DNA of 15,592 nt from Candidatus Minthenecus merdequi (GTDB lineage: Bacteria; Bacteroidota; Bacteroidia; Bacteroidales; Paludibacteraceae): positions 1 to 15,592 of the forward strand of contig JAGHVI010000174.1 of the NCBI GenBank assembly GCA_018064385.1, read 5' to 3'. This document shows, in pieces, positions 1-7,561 of this stretch. A model generated the notes under the pieces. It searched no databases, was not told the DNA's origin, and worked only from the letters and a program-made list of their open reading frames with translations. Made by a program: the position numbers and the translations under genes. Positions within the stretch are counted from its first letter, which is position 1, and every line of letters starts with the position of its first letter.

Positions 1-105
1 TGTCAGTCGGTCACATAGCCCGCTATGCTCCCTTCTTTCGCACAGCAATTTGCTAAAAATAAACTTCAAAATCGTCTCAACCTAATTAATAGAACCACCC
101 TAAAA
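1..105. other. Non-coding edge with a short palindrome
   Basis: No gene is supported here. This is the sequence downstream of the minus-strand ttcA-like gene. It contains the near-perfect palindrome CATAGCCCGCTATG (14-27), which could fold as a small stem with a CCCG loop. No T-run follows it on the minus strand, so it does not look like a normal intrinsic terminator. All plus-strand frames contain early stops. The region may be the end of a repeat or RNA that continues outside the window, but that cannot be decided from this sequence. Confidence 0.4.
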
Positions 106-819
106 TTATTGAGTCAACTTATTGTATAATCCAGAAAAGAGAGACTCTCTCACATCGGGATTCATTGTCTCGAGTTCTGCCAGCAATTGTTTCATTCGCT
201 GACGTTTGCTCATATCCTCGAAAGGGCATTTGCGCTTCTGTTCCTGGTACTTTCGTTCGTTAGCCAGTTCAACAAGCAAAGTCTCTTTTATTTCGCAAAA
301 AGGTCTTATTACCGTTAATCTGAAATTATCCATCTTCAATACAGGGGGCATAGACTCCAACCTTCCAGTATAAATGGCGTTCATCAGCAACGTTTCGACG
401 ATATCGTCAATATGGTGACCCAAAGCCAATTTGTTGAAACACTCACGTTCAGCCACACGGAACAATTCTTCACGCCTTGTCCAAGAGCAGAGCCAGCATT
501 TGTTTCTACGTTCCTTGCGGTCTTCCTCTAATGACACCTTACGGGCAAAGAATCGGACTCCTCTCTCCTCACAAAAAGTTCTCAAATACTCTTCGTCAGA
601 CTGATACATAATGTCGTAACCTTCGACTGCGACGTGGCAAGCTGCGACTTCAATTCGAGGCACCCATATCTTCTGTCTCTCACTCAGGACCTCGACAAGA
701 GCCATTGAATCTTTTCCCCCGGACAACCCGACAAGCACCCTATCACCACTTTCAAGCATTTTCCAACGTTTCATTGATGCCGATGCCTTCCTGAATATTT
801 GCAACAACCTTTCTTCCAT
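106..819 (-). CDS. TtcA-family tRNA thiolation protein (PP-loop ATPase)
   Basis: Probable tRNA 2-thiocytidine (position 32) synthetase or close relative, a cytoplasmic ATP-dependent enzyme that adenylates the base and transfers sulfur. Numbering from the ATG at 819, the PP-loop SGGKDS is at residues 33-38 and GHHIDD at 134-139 matches the TtcA GHHRDD box. C108-x-x-C111 plus C198 could supply the three cysteines that hold the [4Fe-4S] cluster in TtcA. The length, 237 residues, is somewhat short for TtcA (E. coli about 310). The start is either GTG at 822 (4-nt overlap with trmD) or ATG at 819 (TGATG, 1-nt overlap). I prefer the ATG because it is the stronger codon and gives translational coupling. 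It is co-transcribed with trmD, giving a tRNA-modification operon. TilS is less likely because the protein is short and has the CxxC pair. The exact target base is not proven. Confidence 0.88.
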   Translation of the reverse strand: MEERLLQIFRKASASMKRWKMLESGDRVLVGLSGGKDSMALVEVLSERQKIWVPRIEVAACHVAVEGYDIMYQSDEEYLRTFCEERGVRFFARKVSLEEDRKERRNKCWLCSWTRREELFRVAERECFNKLALGHHIDDIVETLLMNAIYTGRLESMPPVLKMDNFRLTVIRPFCEIKETLLVELANERKYQEQKRKCPFEDMSKRQRMKQLLAELETMNPDVRESLFSGLYNKLTQ

Positions 820-1496
820 CACTCGCCAAGTAAATCAGGACGCAATCTCCTTGTTCTCTCAATAGCGACATCCTGCTCCCACTCCTGAATTTTGCGTTCG
901 TTGCCACTCAACAGAATTTCAGGCACCTTCATACCCCTGTATTCAGCAGGACGGGTATAAACCGGTGGTGCAAGCAAATTATCCTGAAACGAATCACTCA
1001 AAGCGGACTGTTCATCGCCAATAGCACCAGGAATAACTCTCACCACAGCATCAGCAATAATCGCGGCAGCCATTTCTCCACCTGTCAGCACATAGTCGCC
1101 AATAGAAATTTCTTTTGTTATCAACGTATCTCTCACCCTTTGGTCAACGCCCTTATAGTGACCGCAAAGAATGATGATATTGCCAAGCATACTGAGGTTA
1201 TTAGCCATTCCTTGCGTGAACTGTTCGCCATCAGGGGCAGTAAAAATCACTTCATCATACTCTCTTTCGCTTTTCAACTTCTCAATGCAACGGAAAATAG
1301 GGTCACACTGCAACACCATTCCGGCGCCAAATCCAAAAGCGTAATCATCAACCCTCTTATGAACGTCTAAAGAATAGCTTCTCAGGTCGTGTACCACAAT
1401 ATCGACCAATCCTTTTGCCCTGGCACGTTTAATTATGGAACAAGTCAAAGGGCCATCCATCATTTCGGGCTGTACGGTTATAATGTCTATTCTCAT
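819..1496 (-). CDS. trmD: tRNA (guanine-N1)-methyltransferase TrmD
   Basis: Methylates G37 of tRNAs reading CNN codons using S-adenosylmethionine, which prevents +1 frameshifting; acts in the cytoplasm as a SPOUT-fold homodimer. Evidence is the full-length 225-residue protein starting MRIDIITVQPEM, with the glycine-rich segment GFGAGMV (55-61), LCGHYKGVDQRVRD (110-123) and the knot segment SIGDYVLTGGE (131-141). The catalytic pair is kept: R153 in VVRVIPG and D168 in SDSF match R154 and D169 of the characterised enzymes. VYTRP and LLSGN near the C terminus are also typical. It is the first gene of a two-gene minus-strand operon whose stop overlaps the start of the TtcA-like gene. A TAACTTTG promoter box lies about 55 nt upstream. 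Nothing is unusual for a Bacteroidota TrmD. Confidence 0.97.
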   Translation of the reverse strand: MRIDIITVQPEMMDGPLTCSIIKRARAKGLVDIVVHDLRSYSLDVHKRVDDYAFGFGAGMVLQCDPIFRCIEKLKSEREYDEVIFTAPDGEQFTQGMANNLSMLGNIIILCGHYKGVDQRVRDTLITKEISIGDYVLTGGEMAAAIIADAVVRVIPGAIGDEQSALSDSFQDNLLAPPVYTRPAEYRGMKVPEILLSGNERKIQEWEQDVAIERTRRLRPDLLGE

Positions 1497-1550
1497 AAAT
1501 TATGTCAGTAGGGTTTTTGCGGAAAACGAATATCAATGCCAAGCAGTCTG

Positions 1551-1580
1551 CAAAGTTACAATTTTTTTCTCAGATTCAAT
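1551..1580 (-). promoter_or_regulatory. Bacteroidota-type promoter for trmD-ttcA
   Basis: On the minus strand the sequence reads TAACTTTG (1558 down to 1551), an exact TAnnTTTG -7 box, with ATTG (1580-1577) 18 nt upstream as a weak -33 box. Transcription would start near 1544, leaving a leader of about 50 nt before the trmD ATG. It lies back to back with, and does not overlap, the plus-strand promoter at 1614-1645. Confidence 0.6.
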
Positions 1581-1613
1581 CATATTTCCCCAAAAAAATT
1601 TCATCTCAAAACA

Positions 1614-1645
1614 TTTGGTGGTTTCAAAATAAATTCGTACCTTTG
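1614..1645 (+). promoter_or_regulatory. Bacteroidota-type promoter for the glgA-like operon
   Basis: TTTG (1614-1617), 20 nt, then TACCTTTG (1638-1645): an exact match to the TTTG-N19-21-TAnnTTTG pattern. The start of transcription would be near 1652, giving a short leader of about 25 nt before the ATG at 1675. It is the only clear promoter upstream of the run of genes that ends at 8566. Confidence 0.8.
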
Positions 1646-1674
1646 CAAACCGAATATTCTCTAATCAGAAGACG

Positions 1675-2514
1675 ATGAAAAAACAGACAAAAGTACTCTT
1701 TATTTCTCAGGAAATAGACCCTTACATCTGCGAATCAGAAATTGCTACAATGTGCAGGAGACTGCCGCAACTCGTCCAAGAGCGAGGCTCCGAGATTCGC
1801 GTCTTCATGCCGTGTTACGGCAATATCAACGAACGCCGTAATCAATTGCACGAAGTTCAGCGACTCTCTGGTCTTAACATCATCATCAACGACAATGACC
1901 ATCCATTGGTAATAAAAGTTGCTTCGATACAATCAGCGCGAGTTCAGGTATATTTCATTGACAACGATGACTTTTTCAAACGAGGAGGAGTATCGAACGA
2001 CGAGAACAACGTTCCTTTTGAAGACAACGATGAGCGTTCAATCTTCTTTGTCCGCAGTGCTCTTGAGACTATCAAGAAGTTGCGTTGGACGCCAGACCTC
2101 ATTGTGTGCACAGGATGGATTTCGGCTATAGCCCCTATGTTCATCAAGAAATCGTACATCACTGACCCATTCTTTGCGACATCAAAGATTATATACAACA
2201 TCTGTCCTCAGCGATTGGAGTGTCCACTCCGTCCAGGAATCACCGACAGGCTGACTTTTGAAGGAATATCGGTGGGCGATTACCCGGAATTGATGAACAT
2301 AAATACACTTACCTCAGATGCTCTTGACTCGCTTGCAATCCGATATTCGGACGCAGTAATATCTGAATATGCCTCCGTGCCAAATTCAGTGTTGAGACAG
2401 ATTGAGACTTGCAAAGTCCAATATCTTGCTTATTCTGACCAGACATCCGCTGAACGACACTACGAATTTTTTGCCAATATTTGTCCTAAATTCAAGGATG
2501 ATGAACAACAATAA
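1675..2514 (+). CDS. Short glycogen/starch synthase-like protein (GT5 N-terminal domain only)
   Basis: The 279-residue protein resembles the N-terminal Rossmann domain of GT5 glycogen synthase: VLFISQEIDPY near the start, a predicted RVFMPCYGNI strand-turn (about 41-50), a VYFIDNDDFF segment and DLIVCTGW, the counterpart of the 'DIVHAHDWH'-type segment. Two features argue against a working ADP-glucose transferase. The KTGGL loop is replaced by C19-E-S-E-I, and the whole C-terminal GT-B domain (about 200 residues) is missing; normal GlgA is about 475 residues. I know this short form, followed by a DUF4270 gene, as a recurring Bacteroidota arrangement, so it is probably a conserved subfamily and not local decay. 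It is the first gene of the operon and overlaps the next gene by about 17 nt. Its function is unknown; database labels of 'glycogen synthase' would be misleading. Confidence 0.8.
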   Translation: MKKQTKVLFISQEIDPYICESEIATMCRRLPQLVQERGSEIRVFMPCYGNINERRNQLHEVQRLSGLNIIINDNDHPLVIKVASIQSARVQVYFIDNDDFFKRGGVSNDENNVPFEDNDERSIFFVRSALETIKKLRWTPDLIVCTGWISAIAPMFIKKSYITDPFFATSKIIYNICPQRLECPLRPGITDRLTFEGISVGDYPELMNINTLTSDALDSLAIRYSDAVISEYASVPNSVLRQIETCKVQYLAYSDQTSAERHYEFFANICPKFKDDEQQ

Positions 2515-3910
2515 AGCCCCACTATTCCTGTTAATACTCTTGACAATTGCCACGATACTGGGAAGTTGCAACGAGAAATTCACCGAAATTGGTCCAGACA
2601 TACGGCCTGGGCAAGATGACATTGACGTATATTCGGATACTTTTTGTCTTGATGCTGAGAATTGGATGGTTCCCGCAATCTCGGCTCAAGCTGACACAAT
2701 GGTTTTGGGTTGCTATGTAAGCCCAATATATGGAAAGATAAAAGCCGACCTTTTGGTTCAGTTGGCTGCACCGGACAATTACGAATTTCCTGACGAATTG
2801 TACAACCCACAGCCGGACTCGCTTGCTCTGTTGCTCTACTACAACACATATTTCGGAGACCCGTACTCGCCTATGCAGATTTCGATATACCAAATGAACG
2901 GAGACCCAATAGACTACTCGACACGCTATTATTCAAATCTCAATATAAAACAATACTGTGACTCGACATCCGACCTTCTACTTGGAGACCGTACTTTCAC
3001 TATAATAGACCTCAACCGACGCAATGTCATATCAGAAGACTCGGCAGAGACTCCATATATGAGGTATAAATTCAGCACAGAACAAACGTTGAACTTCTTC
3101 AATATGTTGCGGAGCACTCCACACATAACGACCAAAGAATTTCTCAACAAATTCAAAGGGATGTTCATTACGACTTCGTATGGGACATCAACATTGGCAT
3201 ACATAAACCAAATCTCACTTTATCTTTATTACCACTATACCTACAGACGTGAAGGACATGATACGATAGTCAAAACCTCAATTGCATTTCCAGCCAACCA
3301 CGAAGTGCGACAGCTCAATCGTTTTATGCACCCAGACCGAGAATCAATAGTAGCAAACATTCCAGACTCGGTTCTCTATATAAAGTCGGCTGCAGGCATT
3401 TACCCTAAAATCAGGATACCATTCAACCGCATACGCTCTAAGATGTTCGGTTCGTATGGAATAGACACAGCAAACAAGGTTTTCAACATCTCGGCAGCCG
3501 AAGTCAAGGTGGAGTGTATCAAAAATGATTATGTTGACAAATACACGCTCGAGCCAGCATCGTTGCTTGCTATATCATCAGAAAGTTTCGATGATTTTCT
3601 ACGGCATAACGGGGTACCAACTGGGTACGAAAAAGACCGCGTATTAGGTTCATATTCTGCAACCTCAAACGCATACGTATTCGATTTTGCATCACTGCTG
3701 ACCAAAGCCTTACGCGACAACACCATAAACCCAGACTCTGTTTTTGAGTTTGTACTTGTACCGCTTAATATGGAGTTACAATACGCCACTACAGGTGCAG
3801 TAACCGCAACATCGGTACGTCCGTTAGTCAAAATGGCAGGGACAAGAGTACGAAGTCACAAAAACACAAAATCGCCCCTTCGGATGAAGATTCTCTACGA
3901 GGCATACTAA
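2498..3910 (+). CDS. DUF4270-family lipoprotein
   Basis: Predicted envelope lipoprotein of about 470 residues. From the second ATG (2501) the N terminus is a short polar, lysine-containing region, then a hydrophobic core (LFLLILLTIATI) and the lipobox LGSC with the lipidated cysteine at 23, followed by N-E-K. The frame is open upstream to 2402, but that start would bury the signal peptide behind 32 extra residues, so 2498 or 2501 is chosen. The mature part is acidic, rich in Tyr, Asp and Ser, and looks mainly beta. IGPDIRPGQD soon after the cysteine, and the gene position just after the short glgA-like gene, are what I recognise as DUF4270. The role is unknown. The start overlaps the end of the previous gene by 17 nt, suggesting translational coupling; clpC follows after 14 nt. 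Confidence 0.78.
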   Translation: MMNNNKAPLFLLILLTIATILGSCNEKFTEIGPDIRPGQDDIDVYSDTFCLDAENWMVPAISAQADTMVLGCYVSPIYGKIKADLLVQLAAPDNYEFPDELYNPQPDSLALLLYYNTYFGDPYSPMQISIYQMNGDPIDYSTRYYSNLNIKQYCDSTSDLLLGDRTFTIIDLNRRNVISEDSAETPYMRYKFSTEQTLNFFNMLRSTPHITTKEFLNKFKGMFITTSYGTSTLAYINQISLYLYYHYTYRREGHDTIVKTSIAFPANHEVRQLNRFMHPDRESIVANIPDSVLYIKSAAGIYPKIRIPFNRIRSKMFGSYGIDTANKVFNISAAEVKVECIKNDYVDKYTLEPASLLAISSESFDDFLRHNGVPTGYEKDRVLGSYSATSNAYVFDFASLLTKALRDNTINPDSVFEFVLVPLNMELQYATTGAVTATSVRPLVKMAGTRVRSHKNTKSPLRMKILYEAY

Positions 3911-3924
3911 TCCAATCGCAAAAA

Positions 3925-6408
3925 ATGCAAAACTACTCAAACAACCTATCAAAGATACTGAATTATGCCAAAGGCGAACGAGAACGCCTTTTAGACATTT
4001 ACCTTGGCGAGAAGCACCTGCTCCTCGCCTTGCTTCGTATTCCAGAGTGTTCAGCATGTTCGGTGCTGAAACATTTCCGTGTGAATGTAGGCGAATTGCA
4101 CACAGCACTTGATTCGACACCAATGCCAGATTCGCCGACAACAAAAGTTCCAGACTTGAACAACATTCTGCTTATTGCTTCGCTTGAAGCTCGTTTTTTC
4201 AAGTCACCACAAATCAATACGTCACACCTTTTATTGTCAATTCTTCGTCAGGACAACAATGCTATAAATTCCCTTTTTGCATCATTCGGTGTTGACTATT
4301 CATCCGTACGTTCATACATTCAGTCAATCAATAACGCAACAAAAAAAGAGTCGTTTTCGGATTTTCACGAAACAGACGATGATGGTGTGTTGGACGATGA
4401 CCGTCTGCCAGAAATGCCACGTTCAAACAGACAACAGGACAGCAACAAATCAGACAACGACACACCAGCCCTTGACCGTTTTGCCATAGACATAACAAAA
4501 TTGGCGCTCGAAGGTAAGCTTGACCCATTGGTTGGACGAGAAAAAGAAATTGAGCGGACACTGCAGATTCTTTCCCGTCGGAAAAAGAACAATCCGATAC
4601 TGATTGGAGAGCCAGGTGTTGGCAAATCAGCCATAATCGAAGGCATTGCCCAACGCATAGTCCGCCACCAGATATCACACATAATATGTAATAAGAGAAT
4701 AGTTTCGTTAGATATGGCAGCGTTGGTGGCAGGTACAAAATACCGTGGGCAGTTCGAGGAACGCATAAAAGCCATAATCAACGAACTGGAAGCAAACCCA
4801 GACATCATTCTCTTCATAGACGAAATACACACCATAGTTGGTTCGGGTTCGTCGCAGGGGTCATTGGACGCTGCAAATATCCTAAAGCCCGCCTTAGCCA
4901 ATGGCAGAATACAATGTATAGGAGCTACGACCCTTGACGAATACAGACAGTCAATAGAAAAAGATGGTGCATTGGAACGTCGTTTCCAAAAGATTATTGT
5001 TGAGCCTACGACAGCTGCCGAAACTCTTCAGATACTACACAACATCAAATCGCATTACGAGCGTCACCACAACGTACACTATTCGGACGAAGCACTCAAC
5101 GCATGCGTTACGCTGACGGATCGTTATATAAGCAACCGATGCTTCCCAGACAAAGCAATTGATGCTTTGGACGAAGTAGGTGCGCGCATTCACATATCAT
5201 CCGTTCATCTGCCAGAATCGCTGATATCGATGGAGCAGCAGATAGTTGAGATGAACGACCTGAAAGCAGAGGCAGCACTGCGAAAAGACTTTGAGCTTGC
5301 CTCAAAATACCGTGATCAAGCAATTGCCATTACGTCAGACCTTGAGACACAACGCAAATCGTGGCTTGCTACATGTTCAGAGAAGCCATCAGAAGTAACA
5401 GTCAACGACATGGCTGCAACCATATCATTGATGTCAGGAGTTCCGTTGGACCAATTGACAGAAGACGAAAACATACGTCTGCTGCATATTTCCGAGACGC
5501 TACGTTCACAGGTTATTGGTCAGGACGATGCTGTCAACGCTGTTTCACGTGCAATTCGTAGAAGTCGCGTTGGGCTGAAAGATCCAAACCACCCTATCGG
5601 CAGTTTCATCTTTGTTGGTCCAACAGGTGTCGGCAAAACATTATTGGCAAAACGACTTGCTGAATTTCTCTTTGGCACATCTGATGCACTGATACGCGTT
5701 GACATGTCAGAATTTTCAGAAAAATTCAACGTTTCGAGACTGGTAGGTGCACCTCCAGGATATGTAGGTTATGACAAAGGAGGAGAACTGACCGAGCGAG
5801 TGCGTCGCAAGCCATATTCAGTAGTGCTTTTTGACGAAATAGAGAAAGCTCATTCGGATGTATTCAACATACTGCTGCAATTGTTAGACGAAGGACATCT
5901 GACAGACACGAATGGACGCAAAGTTGATTTCCGGAACACGGTAATTATAATGACATCAAACGCTGGCACACGACAACTGAAAGAATTTGGTCATGGCATA
6001 GGTTTCGCTGCCTCAAACGAAATAGACAACGACTATGCACGCTCGGTAACTAATCGTGCACTGGAACGTCTGTTTGCTCCTGAATTTTTGAATCGTGTTG
6101 ACGAGATTGTACATTTCAACTCTCTTTCGCGCGAAGATATTTCACGCATTGTGCATATTGAGTTATCTATGTTCGACAAACGATGTGCATCTCAAGGGCT
6201 TAACATAACCTTTTCAGACGATGTAGCATCCTTTATTGCAGAACGTGGATACAACTATCAATATGGCGCACGACCACTGAAACGCGCACTTCAAACATAT
6301 TTGGAAGACCCAGTTGTTGATTTTCTGCTGACCAACGGATTGACCTCAGGGGCATCAATAAAGATAACATTAGAAGACAATAATATAAAAATCCATAAAG
6401 CAGAATAA
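3925..6408 (+). CDS. clpC: ATP-dependent protease unfoldase subunit ClpC
   Basis: Hexameric AAA+ unfoldase of 827 residues that feeds substrates to ClpP in the cytoplasm. The N domain (about 1-145) has the double Clp_N repeat, with HLLLALL near 31-37 and HLLLSIL near 99-105. An acidic, Asn/Gln/Ser-rich linker (about 148-178) follows. D1 has Walker A GEPGVGKS (228-235), Walker B ILFIDE (295-300) and arginine finger R352/R353. A UVR-like helix pair lies at about 443-475, which marks ClpC and separates it from ClpB (long coiled coil) and ClpA. D2 has Walker A GPTGVGKT (565-572) and Walker B VVLFDE (633-638). The ClpP-docking loop GIGF is at 691-694, so partnership with ClpP is expected; ClpP is not in this window. 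The gene sits mid-operon after the DUF4270 lipoprotein and 2 nt before the next gene. No CtsR or McsA/B genes accompany it, unlike in Firmicutes. Confidence 0.96.
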   Translation: MQNYSNNLSKILNYAKGERERLLDIYLGEKHLLLALLRIPECSACSVLKHFRVNVGELHTALDSTPMPDSPTTKVPDLNNILLIASLEARFFKSPQINTSHLLLSILRQDNNAINSLFASFGVDYSSVRSYIQSINNATKKESFSDFHETDDDGVLDDDRLPEMPRSNRQQDSNKSDNDTPALDRFAIDITKLALEGKLDPLVGREKEIERTLQILSRRKKNNPILIGEPGVGKSAIIEGIAQRIVRHQISHIICNKRIVSLDMAALVAGTKYRGQFEERIKAIINELEANPDIILFIDEIHTIVGSGSSQGSLDAANILKPALANGRIQCIGATTLDEYRQSIEKDGALERRFQKIIVEPTTAAETLQILHNIKSHYERHHNVHYSDEALNACVTLTDRYISNRCFPDKAIDALDEVGARIHISSVHLPESLISMEQQIVEMNDLKAEAALRKDFELASKYRDQAIAITSDLETQRKSWLATCSEKPSEVTVNDMAATISLMSGVPLDQLTEDENIRLLHISETLRSQVIGQDDAVNAVSRAIRRSRVGLKDPNHPIGSFIFVGPTGVGKTLLAKRLAEFLFGTSDALIRVDMSEFSEKFNVSRLVGAPPGYVGYDKGGELTERVRRKPYSVVLFDEIEKAHSDVFNILLQLLDEGHLTDTNGRKVDFRNTVIIMTSNAGTRQLKEFGHGIGFAASNEIDNDYARSVTNRALERLFAPEFLNRVDEIVHFNSLSREDISRIVHIELSMFDKRCASQGLNITFSDDVASFIAERGYNYQYGARPLKRALQTYLEDPVVDFLLTNGLTSGASIKITLEDNNIKIHKAE

Positions 6409-6410
6409 AA

Positions 6411-7505
6411 ATGCGCCATGTCTATCTTCTCATATTCGTCTTTTTTGTTCTTCTATTCACAGCAGGCATAATCTATGTTGCACGCCGTACTGCTTTTTGC
6501 TTCACTCTATCGCAAGCTGCCACAACAACAATATTCATATTTATCTTCCTGTCAGTCATTGCAGCACTCTCATCTAACTCATACGTCAAAGGAACCTCTG
6601 CAGTGTCTCACGTTCTCACACTATATTGCTGTTATGCAGCAGGTTTTCTACTTTATCTGCTCCTTACGACATTGTTTGTTCATCTTTGTTCTATTCCACT
6701 CCACATACGACCGATTACACAAGGCATAGCGACTTATGCCATAACAATCTGCACATTTATATTCTCAATATTTTCGACCTCACACATAGTCACAACGCAC
6801 GTCACAATACCTTTTCCTAAAATTAGCCAAGATATACGCATAGCACACCTATCGGATGTTCATTTAGGGCATTTTCGCGATGGTTCGTGGCTCTCAAAAA
6901 TAGTAGAAAGAGTCAACTCAGAACATCCCGACGTCGTTGTTATAACTGGAGATTTGTTTGAATCGTTCTATAATCTGAAAAGCGAGACGCTCACACCACT
7001 TACAAAATTGGATGCACCGGTTCTTTTTGTGACAGGCAATCACGACTCGTATGTCAACCTTGCTCGCATAAAATCGATGGTACAGGACGCAGGGGTAAAA
7101 ATCCTGGACAATGAGACAACAAATATCAAGGGAATACAATTTGTGGGTCTTGCCTTCAATGCCAACCCTGACTCGACACTCACAAAAATGGATATAGACC
7201 GCAAACTTCCAACCATTCTTCTCTACCACTACCCCAAAGGACTGCCAGTTGCCAACACTATCGGTGTTTCGCTGGTTCTTTCGGGGCACACGCATGCAGG
7301 GCAATTCTTTCCACTCACACTTATCAATCACTTTGCTTTTCAGTATAATTCAGGTCTTCACCGCTATCCCGAAGAAGGGAGCACAGATCGTTACACATAT
7401 ATCTTTACCTCAGACGGCGTAGGTACTACTGGACCTCCACTTCGCTTCGGAACTTTCGCACAGATACCGATAATAACACTGCAAGCCACTGCATCAGAAG
7501 AATAA
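6411..7505 (+). CDS. Integral-membrane metallophosphoesterase (YkuE/YaeI-like)
   Basis: Calcineurin-like phosphoesterase of 364 residues with four predicted transmembrane helices (about 4-24, 31-53, 64-92, 100-123) followed by the catalytic domain. The metal-binding blocks are all present: D149-V-H151 in LSDVHLGH, G180-D181, G209-N-H-D212, H273 in LYHYPKG and GHTH 292-295 in SGHTHAGQFFP. This order and spacing fit the family that includes YkuE and YaeI (lipid A- or UDP-sugar-type phosphoesterase relatives), so a phospholipid-linked or nucleotide-linked substrate at the membrane is possible but not shown. The ATG is 2 nt after the clpC stop, so it is almost certainly co-transcribed. A second, unrelated-looking phosphoesterase follows after 56 nt. 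Confidence 0.9.
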   Translation: MRHVYLLIFVFFVLLFTAGIIYVARRTAFCFTLSQAATTTIFIFIFLSVIAALSSNSYVKGTSAVSHVLTLYCCYAAGFLLYLLLTTLFVHLCSIPLHIRPITQGIATYAITICTFIFSIFSTSHIVTTHVTIPFPKISQDIRIAHLSDVHLGHFRDGSWLSKIVERVNSEHPDVVVITGDLFESFYNLKSETLTPLTKLDAPVLFVTGNHDSYVNLARIKSMVQDAGVKILDNETTNIKGIQFVGLAFNANPDSTLTKMDIDRKLPTILLYHYPKGLPVANTIGVSLVLSGHTHAGQFFPLTLINHFAFQYNSGLHRYPEEGSTDRYTYIFTSDGVGTTGPPLRFGTFAQIPIITLQATASEE

Positions 7506-7561
7506 TATCACCAAAAAGACGAAGCAGGCTTTGTCATCACACACAATAGAAAGGCCAGTGT

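Noticed and set aside
2402..2497. An upstream ATG extending the DUF4270 lipoprotein by 32 residues
   Set aside because: It would put the signal peptide and lipobox far from the N terminus and overlap the previous gene by over 110 nt.
4328..4901. Open antisense frames opposite clpC, up to 178 codons
   Set aside because: They lie entirely inside a well-supported gene, show no family motifs, and follow from the codon bias of clpC.
3925..6408. Annotation of the AAA+ gene as ClpB
   Set aside because: The middle region is a short UVR-type segment and not the long ClpB coiled coil, and a ClpP-docking GIGF loop is present at 691-694.
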